A stretch of 64,000 nt of DNA. Source: Gimesia benthica (GTDB lineage Bacteria > Planctomycetota > Planctomycetia > Planctomycetales > Planctomycetaceae). Numbering within the stretch: the first letter of the stretch is position 1; every line of letters starts with the position of its first letter. A program made the translations under genes and the position numbers. The stretch spans positions 7,576,001 to 7,640,000 of the forward strand of contig NZ_CP043930.1 in NCBI RefSeq assembly GCF_009720525.1, read 5' to 3'. The notes beneath the pieces were generated by a model. It ran no database searches. It saw only the letters and a list, made by a program, of their open reading frames with translations, and was not told the DNA's origin. Positions 57,535-64,000 of this stretch are shown here, piece by piece.

Positions 57535-59457
57535 TTAGTCAGCTGTCTCCTCGTAAAACCAGGCCAGTGGAATCGAACGGAAGCGGGACGAAATCTTACG
57601 CTCGGGATCGCTGACGTAATAGCTCATAATCGCCCGTCCCTGGTAAAAGATCAGGCTGATGTACGAATAACCGTGGTCGGTTTCTGTCTCCAGATTCCGT
57701 TTGATTTTCCAGGAATGCCCCTCATTATCGCTGATGGCAACAGTCAGCGGCGATCGTGTTCCTCCGTGGCTCTTCGCCTTTGGATCGTAGTTGTCGTTCC
57801 AGATCAGCATTAAATCACCTGTGGAAGGCACCCGTCGCAGGGTCGCCGGTGCTTCGGGAGCACGAACGCCCCAGGAAGCAGGTGTGCTCCACGTGTTACC
57901 ACCGTCACCAGACACACTCGAACCAATATGCCCGAACTGCGTGCGGAAGATCATCAGCACTCTGCCGTCCTTCAGCTCAAACACTTCCGGCTCCATCGCT
58001 CCGCGTCGGGCGTAATCAACTTTCCCCTTCGACTGTCGCCAGTTCTTCCCCTGATCATCTGAAATGAAACAGGTACAGACGAAATGATTCTCTTTATGTA
58101 CGTCGGCTGTCGAAGCCACGGGGGCCAGCCAGCGTCCAGTGGAGAGAATCGTAATCCGGTCATTGTTCATCACGTGATATCCGGGCGGAGTCGTAATCTC
58201 GGTCGGCGGGCCAAACGTCTTCCCGTTGTCATTGGAAATCTTAAGGTACGCTTTCAGATCCGACAGCGTATTCTTTTTCAGGTAGAATAGACCAATCGGT
58301 CGCTGTTCATGCTCGGGTCCCGCCAGGTAACGCAGCGTGGCCGACATGACATTCTTCTTCCCCGTATTTTCCTGCAGGACGCGTGGCTTACTCCAGGTGC
58401 GTCCCCCGTCAGTCGACTTTTTCGCAATGATCCGGGCCGTCGCGAAATCGGAACCGCTGCCGATAAACTGTGTCGTCGCGAAGAGCAGCGAACCATCGTT
58501 TAAAGGCAGGATCGATCCTTCACTGTAACGAGGATACTCTTTCGAGGCTTCATACACGTCGGTGACGATAATCTCGTCCTTCGGTGGCTCAGCTTTTGCC
58601 AACACGATCAGTGCCTGGGCCGCCCTGACGCGTGCATCCAGAGTCTCGTCATCCAGCTGTTTAATCAACTTGTCTTTGAGGTTACTGGCACCCGCTTCGC
58701 CCGCGAAGATGGCCGAGTACGTCTTCACCGCGGCATCCTCACTGGAGAGGTTCCGCTTGACCGCTGCCAGCCCTTCGGCATCACCCAGCATCGCCAGGGC
58801 GCATTCAAAATAGCAGCGGGTAAACGTATCGTCGGTCCGCTTCAGATTGGCTTTCAGAGCCGGGATATCCTGCTTGTCTCCCACCCGGGCAATGATCCAG
58901 GCAGCGATACTTGCCAGTTTGACATCGGGATCTTCCAGATATTTGCGAACGACCTGGTAACCCTCAGGATTCCCCCAGCGACAGAGCAGGGCTGCGGCCA
59001 TCATCGCTTTCTTCGGATCCTCGGATTTCATGGCCTCCCGAATCAGCGTCCCGTCACCCAGTTCGTTGACTTTGTAAAGCGACTCGCAGGCATGCACGTG
59101 TCCGTAAGGATTCTTACCTGTCAGGATCTGAAACATGATGGCCGCTTTTGAACGGTCTCCCGCCCGCACCAGTTCCCGGGCCAGACCGCAGCGATGCTGG
59201 TCGTCTTTGTCGGTCTTCAGCTTCGGCTCCACAATCTTGCGGACTTCAGCGCCCTTTCCGGCGAGCGTCAGCGCCTCGGCTGCGTGCATCGAAGGCCAGA
59301 ACTCATCGCTCTGAATCGCTTCACGCAGTACGGCCAGACATTTCTTTTCCGTTTCCGGACTGAGCTTGATTTTCGGTTGCGGAGAACCGGCATCCGCCAG
59401 CGCGAGGGAACTGAGAGTGAAAACAAGCGTCAACAGCAGGAGGGTACGTTTTATCAT
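57535..59457 (-). CDS. Secreted HEAT-repeat and BNR/sialidase-like fusion protein
   Basis: A 640-residue exported protein with a signal peptide (1-22). Residues about 30-290 form HEAT-like helical repeats, with pairs such as RCGLARELVRAGDRSKAAIMF and KLASIAAWIIARVGDKQDIPALK. Residues about 295-640 form a sialidase-like propeller with Asp boxes STDGGRTWSKP, SNDNGKTFGPP, SDDQGKNWRQS, SGDGGNTWSTP and SDNEGHSWKIK, plus the FRIP-like region YPRYSEGSILPLNDG. Five Asp boxes are a good sign of a true sialidase or sialidase-like glycoside hydrolase. The helical domain may bind the substrate or a partner. It precedes an NHL-propeller gene on the same strand. Confidence 0.85.
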   Translation of the reverse strand: MIKRTLLLLTLVFTLSSLALADAGSPQPKIKLSPETEKKCLAVLREAIQSDEFWPSMHAAEALTLAGKGAEVRKIVEPKLKTDKDDQHRCGLARELVRAGDRSKAAIMFQILTGKNPYGHVHACESLYKVNELGDGTLIREAMKSEDPKKAMMAAALLCRWGNPEGYQVVRKYLEDPDVKLASIAAWIIARVGDKQDIPALKANLKRTDDTFTRCYFECALAMLGDAEGLAAVKRNLSSEDAAVKTYSAIFAGEAGASNLKDKLIKQLDDETLDARVRAAQALIVLAKAEPPKDEIIVTDVYEASKEYPRYSEGSILPLNDGSLLFATTQFIGSGSDFATARIIAKKSTDGGRTWSKPRVLQENTGKKNVMSATLRYLAGPEHEQRPIGLFYLKKNTLSDLKAYLKISNDNGKTFGPPTEITTPPGYHVMNNDRITILSTGRWLAPVASTADVHKENHFVCTCFISDDQGKNWRQSKGKVDYARRGAMEPEVFELKDGRVLMIFRTQFGHIGSSVSGDGGNTWSTPASWGVRAPEAPATLRRVPSTGDLMLIWNDNYDPKAKSHGGTRSPLTVAISDNEGHSWKIKRNLETETDHGYSYISLIFYQGRAIMSYYVSDPERKISSRFRSIPLAWFYEETAD

Positions 59458-59525
59458 GGTGTGATTTCTAATTCGAGGAGAGAGTTAACGTGCGCTTACT
59501 GTAAGTAGAGTCTCTGATTAACAGA

Positions 59526-60623
59526 CTATCCAAGGTGTTTAAGTTTACTGATCCGGCCCGTGGCCACCCATTCTGCAACAAAGATGTTGCCATCCTGATC
59601 AAAGCAGGCATCATGCGGATGGACGAAGCGACCCGTCTGCCATTTTTCGGGAGTCTCCCGCATCCGTGGCTTGGCACTCTTCATCGCTTTGGCCCAGTCC
59701 GGATCCTGTCCCAGGTGTGCGATCACCTTGTTCTTGCCATCCAGCAGTGTAATGCGCGACGCCAGGTCGGGTACCAGCAACAGATCTTTATAGGTATCGA
59801 GATTCGCAGGCAGAATAAAGCCAGTCATCGTTTCCAGGTGTTTGCCATCCAGCGTGAACCATTGCAGACGTGCGTTCGCCCGATCCGCGACGACCACGGA
59901 AGCCTCGCGCCCCGGCCGATCGTCGATCCACAGGCCATGGGGCAGATTGAACTTACCGTCTTCTTTTCCCTGTCCCCCAAATGCGGACAGCCATTTATCG
60001 TCTTTACTGAAGCGATGAATCTGGTACGCCCCGTAACCGTCGGCCAGGAAGAAACCCCCGTCCGGATGGAACGCAAAATTCGTCGGCAGAAATCGGTCCC
60101 GGCCCCAGACCTTCTCGGGACGCGTCGCTTCCCCGGAAGCATAAAACCCCGACACCATCGGTGCGTATTTCTGCCAGACCGTTTCCCCTTTGAGATCGAG
60201 CTTGGCAAAGGTTTTCAGATGTTGATACCCGGTCACGTACAGAAACTGTTCATTCCCTTCCTGGCGGACTTCCAGTCCATGCCCGCCCCCCTGGAACTGG
60301 TTACCGAAGGCACGTACGAATTTCCCTTTGGGGTCAAATACGAAGATGGAAGGATGATCTTTCTGGTCCGCCCGTCCTTCATGGATCACGTAGACGAAGC
60401 CATCCCTGTCGATGGCCACGTTATGTGTGGTCTGCCAGGTGAATTTCGAAGGGAGCCTGGCCCAGTCGTGGGTCACCTCGTATTGATAATCGCCCGTACC
60501 AAGCACGATTCGCGAATCCGTTTTGGAATCGGCGTGAATCGCAGGGGCTCCGAACAAAGCAGCGGTTGTACCGGCTGCGGTGGTTTTAAGAAAGTCACGA
60601 CGTGTCTGATTTGAAGCTGGCAT
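59526..60623 (-). CDS. Tat-exported NHL-repeat beta-propeller protein
   Basis: A 365-residue protein with twin-arginine signal TRRDFLKTTAAG (about 7-18). The mature part is a six-bladed propeller with NHL-type repeats: NVAIDRDGFVYVIHEG, SIFVFDPKGKFVRAFG, NFAFHPDGGFFLADGYG and DACFDQDGNIFVAEWVATG. Relatives include peptidylamidoglycolate lyases and other secreted lyases of planctomycetes, but the zinc and calcium ligands cannot be assigned with confidence. It lies 68 bases upstream of the HEAT-sialidase gene on the same strand, so the two probably share a transcript. The divergent sulfatase gene starts 222 bases away. Confidence 0.88.
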   Translation of the reverse strand: MPASNQTRRDFLKTTAAGTTAALFGAPAIHADSKTDSRIVLGTGDYQYEVTHDWARLPSKFTWQTTHNVAIDRDGFVYVIHEGRADQKDHPSIFVFDPKGKFVRAFGNQFQGGGHGLEVRQEGNEQFLYVTGYQHLKTFAKLDLKGETVWQKYAPMVSGFYASGEATRPEKVWGRDRFLPTNFAFHPDGGFFLADGYGAYQIHRFSKDDKWLSAFGGQGKEDGKFNLPHGLWIDDRPGREASVVVADRANARLQWFTLDGKHLETMTGFILPANLDTYKDLLLVPDLASRITLLDGKNKVIAHLGQDPDWAKAMKSAKPRMRETPEKWQTGRFVHPHDACFDQDGNIFVAEWVATGRISKLKHLG

Positions 60624-60845
60624 TTACAGGTTCCCGTGCTGCGCTGGAAAGAAAGGAATTCGGCAATGGGGTTTATTAAATGTACCCGGTGGTAGAACCC
60701 AGATCAATTCGGAACCCGTCGGTTCCCGCATTTCTTGTGAAGGCTTTCCGGCACGCTGAATCTCTGGTTGAGTCTGCTTCCGTCGATCCTTACAATAAAT
60801 CCTGAATCTGATCGATTTATCTCCTTTAACAGAAGACTTGCCTCC

Positions 60846-62435
60846 ATGGTCCATCCGCGCTCCCTTCGTTATCTCACCGTCTGTCTGTCGCTGCTGGCAC
60901 TCTTGTTTTCTGCCGGCGCAGTCGAGGCCGCCAAACGACCAAATATCATTCTGATCATGTGCGACGACATGGGCTTTTCGGATATCGGTTGTTACGGAGG
61001 CGAAGTCGATACGCCTCATCTGAACCAGCTCGCCCGGGAAGGCATGCGGTTCACCCAGTTCTACAACAACGCCAAATGCACGACGACCCGCGCCTCGATT
61101 CTGACCGGCCTGTATCCTCGCTTCGGTAAAGGGGGACACCTCAGGCAGAACATGGTCACGTTGGGCGAAGCGATGAAAGTCGCCGGCTACCAGACCGGCC
61201 TGAGCGGCAAATGGCATCTGATGAAGACCAAAGGTTACGCCAAGAGCAAAGTCCCGGGAGGCTGGCTCGACCGCTACGACAAAACGACGCACCCCTATTT
61301 CCGTGGCTTCGACTCGTATTACGGCGTGCTTGATGGCTGTTGTAACTTTTTCGACCCGACCATCTCCGATCCCCCGTATAAACGAGCAGGGATTCGCAGT
61401 TTCGGCCACGACGACAAAGCCGTCACCGAGTTCAAAGACGGCTATTACACCACCGATGCCTTCACCGACCATACCCTGGGGATGATCCGCAGCTACAGTC
61501 AGAATGAGCAACCGTTCTTTATTCACCTCTGTTACACCGCGCCCCACTATCCGCTGCACGCTAAGCCGGAGGATATCCGGAAGTACGTTGGAAAATTCAA
61601 AATGGGCTGGAACCAGCTGCGTAAGAATCGTTGGGAACGTCTGCAGGAACTCGGTATTGCCGGCGAGAATTGGTCGCTCTCCGAAGGTGACAGCCGCAGC
61701 TATGACTGGGAGACCGCGAACAAGGATTTCGAAGATCTGCGTATGGCCGTCTATGCCGCGATGATCGACTGCATGGATCAGAACATCGGCCGCATCAAAG
61801 AGACACTGAAAGAAACCGGACAACTCGACAATACACTGATCGTGTTCCTTTCCGATAACGGCGGCTGCAGTGAAGAACCGGGCGGACGCGATCCCAACGT
61901 CCGCCAGCCCGGCCCGAAAGACGATTACGTTGCCGTCGGTCCCGCCTGGGGCTGGGCTCAGAATTCTCCCTTCCGCAGATACAAGTCCTGGGTTCACGAA
62001 GGGGGCATCTCCACTCCCTGTATCGCCTGGTGGCCCGGCAAGGTCCCCGCGAACAGCATCAATCGCAGCCCCGCGCACATCATCGATCTTCTGCCCACCT
62101 TTCTGGAAATCGCTCAGACCGAGTACCCCGAGTCTTACCAGGGACACGAACTGCTCCCCCTGGAAGGCACCAGCATGCTCAGCCTGCTCGCAGGGGAGCA
62201 TAAAACACTGCACGATTCGCTGGCCTGGTACTGGTCCGGCAACCGCGCACTCAGACAGGGGCCCTGGAAGCTGGTCTGGGACAAAGGCGTCAAGCAATGG
62301 GAGCTCTACGACATCAGTTCCGACCGCTGCGAAACCAACAACCTCGCGGATCAGCACCCCGAACGCGTCCAGCAGATGGCGCAAGACTGGTTCACCTGGG
62401 CCAACAAAGTGGAGTTGAACACCAAGGCGAAATAG
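60846..62435 (+). CDS. Secreted arylsulfatase-like protein with CTTTR active-site motif
   Basis: A 529-residue exported sulfatase of the arylsulfatase A type. The signal peptide is residues 1-29; the ATG at 60846 was chosen over an upstream start because it begins the signal. The metal-binding MCDDMGFSDIGCYGG is at about 38-52. The formylglycine motif is CTTTR at residues 78-82, with Thr in place of the usual Pro or Ala at the third position. Other landmarks are GLSGKWHLMK and LSDNGGCSEEPGG, the distal metal site. The protein is full-length and otherwise looks active. A long ORF on the opposite strand is an antisense artefact. It is next to the propeller genes, fitting sulfated-glycan breakdown. 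Confidence 0.9.
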   Translation: MVHPRSLRYLTVCLSLLALLFSAGAVEAAKRPNIILIMCDDMGFSDIGCYGGEVDTPHLNQLAREGMRFTQFYNNAKCTTTRASILTGLYPRFGKGGHLRQNMVTLGEAMKVAGYQTGLSGKWHLMKTKGYAKSKVPGGWLDRYDKTTHPYFRGFDSYYGVLDGCCNFFDPTISDPPYKRAGIRSFGHDDKAVTEFKDGYYTTDAFTDHTLGMIRSYSQNEQPFFIHLCYTAPHYPLHAKPEDIRKYVGKFKMGWNQLRKNRWERLQELGIAGENWSLSEGDSRSYDWETANKDFEDLRMAVYAAMIDCMDQNIGRIKETLKETGQLDNTLIVFLSDNGGCSEEPGGRDPNVRQPGPKDDYVAVGPAWGWAQNSPFRRYKSWVHEGGISTPCIAWWPGKVPANSINRSPAHIIDLLPTFLEIAQTEYPESYQGHELLPLEGTSMLSLLAGEHKTLHDSLAWYWSGNRALRQGPWKLVWDKGVKQWELYDISSDRCETNNLADQHPERVQQMAQDWFTWANKVELNTKAK

Positions 62436-62566
62436 CTGAGCTGGCAATCCGGAATGATGGGCGATCATCTTGCACTCCTTCTCCTGAGCGGAATGGCGCT
62501 AGCCACCGGTAATTGAGCAAGACTTCGCTGTTGCGAACAGGAACAGCACCCATTCCACGCCCCACC

Positions 62567-62620
62567 GGGTGTTCCCGGATAAAATCCGGGATTGCCGCAG
62601 GCAACAGGAGGTCTCAGTGC
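62567..62620. repeat. Structured repeat, copy 1 (two hairpins)
   Basis: GGGTG is followed by hairpin 1 (TCCCGGAT-AAA-ATCCGGGA), hairpin 2 (TTGCC-GCA-GGCAA) and the tail CAGGAGGTCTCAG. It is almost identical to copy 2 through both hairpins. The third-hairpin arm found in copies 2 and 3 is not kept here. Confidence 0.85.
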
Positions 62621-63040
62621 AAACAGACAATCCACATTCAACTCTCCCATCCCTTCCATCAAACACCACCTCACGAATCCTGTTAGACCCACATATTGTT
62701 TAAAAAAATTAGCCGCAGGGCATTAGCCCCGGTTGAAACGACTTTGGTCTATGCCCTTCGAATTAAGCAACGCTACTTGGCACCTTGCCGCTCAACCAAC
62801 TGAACTTCCCTCACCCACAACTGAATAAACTCACCTTGATCGGCTCCTGCTTCCCCGTATCCTGTTCCCAATCTGGCTCGCGCGCGAGACGGGAAAGAGA
62901 CACCAGGCAGCAAAACGCACCAGTGCCCCACATCCACCTGAAAAACCATCGATTTTCACTTCCTGTTCACGGAAACATCCCGCAGCTGTTACCTGAATCC
63001 ACTTTTGACTCAGGGCACAGCAGGACAGAAACAAGCCAGA

Positions 63041-63106
63041 CCAGGACAAATTCCCGGACACTCCAGGACAAAATCCGGTCACATTGGGACAAAATTCTGT
63101 CTTGAC
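63041..63106. repeat. Imperfect 22-bp tandem repeat, three units
   Basis: Three 22-base units start at 63041, 63063 and 63085. Each carries GGACAAA or GGGACAAAA, followed by a short C/T-rich part. The third unit contains GACAAAATTCTGTC, whose ends GACA and TGTC are inverted. The units are diverged, so this is an old array or a set of binding sites. Confidence 0.7.
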
Positions 63107-63396
63107 TCCCCGACGCCGTTTCGCAAAATTAAAACCATCAATCATGATCGCAGGTACGATATCCATCACGAACTCCTCGAATGTCTGGAGATAAAAAGAG
63201 TTGTAGGGGAGGACCCATGTGTCCTCCCGCCAGTTCAAACGCCAGCCGCGAAAACAGCCAGTGGCCTGGTTCAATTACGGAGCTGACTACAACATCGATC
63301 AGCGACCGTCCCAAATCCAGAAAATCATACCGATCGGCGCACCCAGAGCCAGAGCAAGAATAACCAGCGCATATCCACCACCAGTAAAAGAAAAAA

Positions 63397-63472
63397 GGGT
63401 GGTCCCGGATAAAATCCGGGATTGCCGCAGGCAACAGGAAATCTCAGAGCAAGCACACTAAGTAAGAGAGAT
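63397..63472. repeat. Structured repeat, copy 2 (three hairpins)
   Basis: GGGTG, hairpin 1 (TCCCGGAT-AAA-ATCCGGGA, 63403-63421), hairpin 2 (TTGCC-GCA-GGCAA, 63422-63434) and hairpin 3 (ATCTC at 63441-63445 with GAGAT at 63468-63472). The 22-base gap in hairpin 3 equals that of copy 3. Confidence 0.85.
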
Positions 63473-63533
63473 AATCCTCACCCTCTAATCGAGCAATTCA
63501 GTGTCATACCAAAGAATCAAAACAACGATCACC

Positions 63534-63609
63534 GGGTGGCCTCGAATGAAATTCGAGGTTGTCAAAGACAACAAGAGGTCTCAGAGTAAGCGTACGCTGG
63601 ACGAGAGAC
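63534..63609. repeat. Structured repeat, copy 3 (three hairpins, covarying)
   Basis: GGGTG, hairpin 1 (CCTCGAAT-GAA-ATTCGAGG, 63540-63558), hairpin 2 (TTGTC-AAA-GACAA, 63559-63571) and hairpin 3 (GTCTC at 63578-63582 with GAGAC at 63605-63609). Compared with copies 1 and 2, three pairs in hairpin 1 and one in hairpin 2 change on both sides so that pairing is kept. Hairpin 3 has one more such pair relative to copy 2. Confidence 0.88.
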
Positions 63610-63655
63610 AAACCTCACCTGCTGAGCTCAAATCCATTCAACTACGTTCACAACC

Positions 63656-64000
63656 TCAAGGCAGATCATCATACGTCAGCGTAGCCAACCCGATCTGCTG
63701 CGCATGTGCCAGAATCGCCTCCAACACCCGCGGCTGTAGATGATGTCCCGGCCCCTTGTCACTGATGTTGTGCGCATAAAAGATCACAATCTCACCCCGC
63801 TGCTGCGCATGATCCAGGGCATCTTTGATCTCCACCAGGTAATCGGGCCGCTTCTCCGTCCCCGCGTAATCGATGCCCGTGCCGATCAGACAACCGCGGT
63901 CGGCTATCTGGTCAACCGGCACATAAATCGATTTCAGATCCCGCATCCGCTGACCCGCAGTTAAACCGGTCCCACCCCGCAGATGTCGGAACGTTTTCAG
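63656..64000 (-). CDS. Polysaccharide deacetylase-like protein, C-terminal part (runs off window)
   Basis: The last 114 codons of a gene that enters from the right edge. The frame is open to the edge: the codons before the in-frame ATG at 63946 read LKTFRHLRGGTGLTAGQRM, so that ATG is internal. The segment EIVIFYAHNISDKGPGHHLQP contains the late His of NodB-type polysaccharide deacetylases, followed by a helix and a final strand, IGLATLTYDDLP, which is the usual end of that fold. The early catalytic motifs (TFDDG and HxxxH) lie outside the window, so activity cannot be judged. The structured repeat copy 3 lies just beyond its 3' end. Confidence 0.75.
   Translation of the reverse strand: MKTFRHLRGGTGLTAGQRMRDLKSIYVPVDQIADRGCLIGTGIDYAGTEKRPDYLVEIKDALDHAQQRGEIVIFYAHNISDKGPGHHLQPRVLEAILAHAQQIGLATLTYDDLP

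Larger units (their letters stand above)
62436..63655. other. Gene-poor repeat region
   Basis: More than 1.2 kb without a supported gene. It contains three copies of a structured repeat, a short tandem repeat and scraps of open frame. A peptide reading GGGYALVILALALGAPIG on the minus strand (about 63299-63400) looks like one membrane helix but has no start codon. An ATG at 63166 on the minus strand has a GAGGAG site, but its frame soon runs through the tandem repeat. Confidence 0.6.

Noticed and set aside
60624-62468. 614-residue ORF opposite the CTTTR sulfatase
   Set aside because: It is fully antisense to a gene with clear sulfatase motifs, and its composition reflects the mirrored codon bias of GC-rich third positions. 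No domain or ribosome site is visible.
62831-63166. Minus-strand ORF starting at ATG 63166 after GAGGAG
   Set aside because: The start looks good, but most of the product is translated from the tandem repeat and low-complexity DNA, so a real gene is not supported.
63138-63434. 98-residue minus-strand ORF in the repeat region
   Set aside because: It runs through repeat copy 2 and has unusual Trp/Tyr/Cys-rich composition without a ribosome site. A different frame there gives a more protein-like peptide, reported only as a remnant.
62567-63609. CRISPR array
   Set aside because: The copies are unevenly spaced (777 and about 60 bases), differ in sequence by compensatory changes and have no cas genes nearby.

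Overview
The window looks like chromosomal DNA of a planctomycete, most likely a Gimesia-like member of the Planctomycetaceae. This is inferred from gene families rather than a marker gene. There are three DUF1501 proteins, a DUF1592/DUF1552 pair, two DUF1559 pseudopilin-like proteins with the H-x-DG tail, a DUF1080 protein, two secreted sulfatases, BNR/sialidase-like and PQQ/NHL propellers, and several Tat-exported Gfo/Idh/MocA enzymes, all typical of that phylum. Base composition is moderate and even. No rRNA, tRNA, CRISPR array or prophage was seen.

Layout. 1-4.8 kb: a partial TPR gene and an Lhr-type helicase (minus strand). 5.2-13 kb: housekeeping and signalling on the plus strand, namely an NfeD-like membrane protease, rpsO-pnp, and a histidine kinase with an NtrC-type sigma-54 activator. 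13.2-18.6 kb: a TetR-controlled RND efflux operon with two copies of the operator TTGACG-N3-CGTCAA and a single-base frame break in the pump gene. 18.6-26.7 kb: secreted propellers, a DUF1559 gene, two DUF1501 genes and a small LexA-like DNA-binding protein. 26.7-35.8 kb: a minus-strand run of eight closely spaced genes that joins a membrane/TPR protein, a seven-heme cytochrome c, a Cys-rich exported protein, two FtsX-type permeases, a lipoprotein, an HlyD-type adaptor and an ABC ATPase. This is the best candidate here for an undescribed system. 36-46.9 kb: ceramidase-LamG, DUF1559 with its lipoprotein, a cupin, DUF1552 with DUF1592 (frame-broken), DUF1080 and a third DUF1501. 47.5-49.4 kb: an ECF sigma factor overlapping its probable membrane anti-sigma factor. 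49.4-62.4 kb: two sulfatases, two oxidoreductases, two BNR proteins (one fused to HEAT repeats), a PQQ propeller and an NHL propeller, suggesting breakdown of sulfated glycans. 62.4-63.7 kb: a gene-poor repeat region. 63.7 kb to the end: a partial polysaccharide-deacetylase-like gene.

Two signals stand out beyond the genes. First, the gene-poor region near the right end carries three copies of a structured repeat whose hairpin arms differ by compensatory base changes, so the fold is being preserved. Second, three long genes (the RND pump, the membrane-TPR protein and the DUF1592 protein) are each broken by the equivalent of one missing base. Two of these breaks lie at short homopolymers, so assembly indels are a serious alternative to real gene loss or programmed frameshifting.
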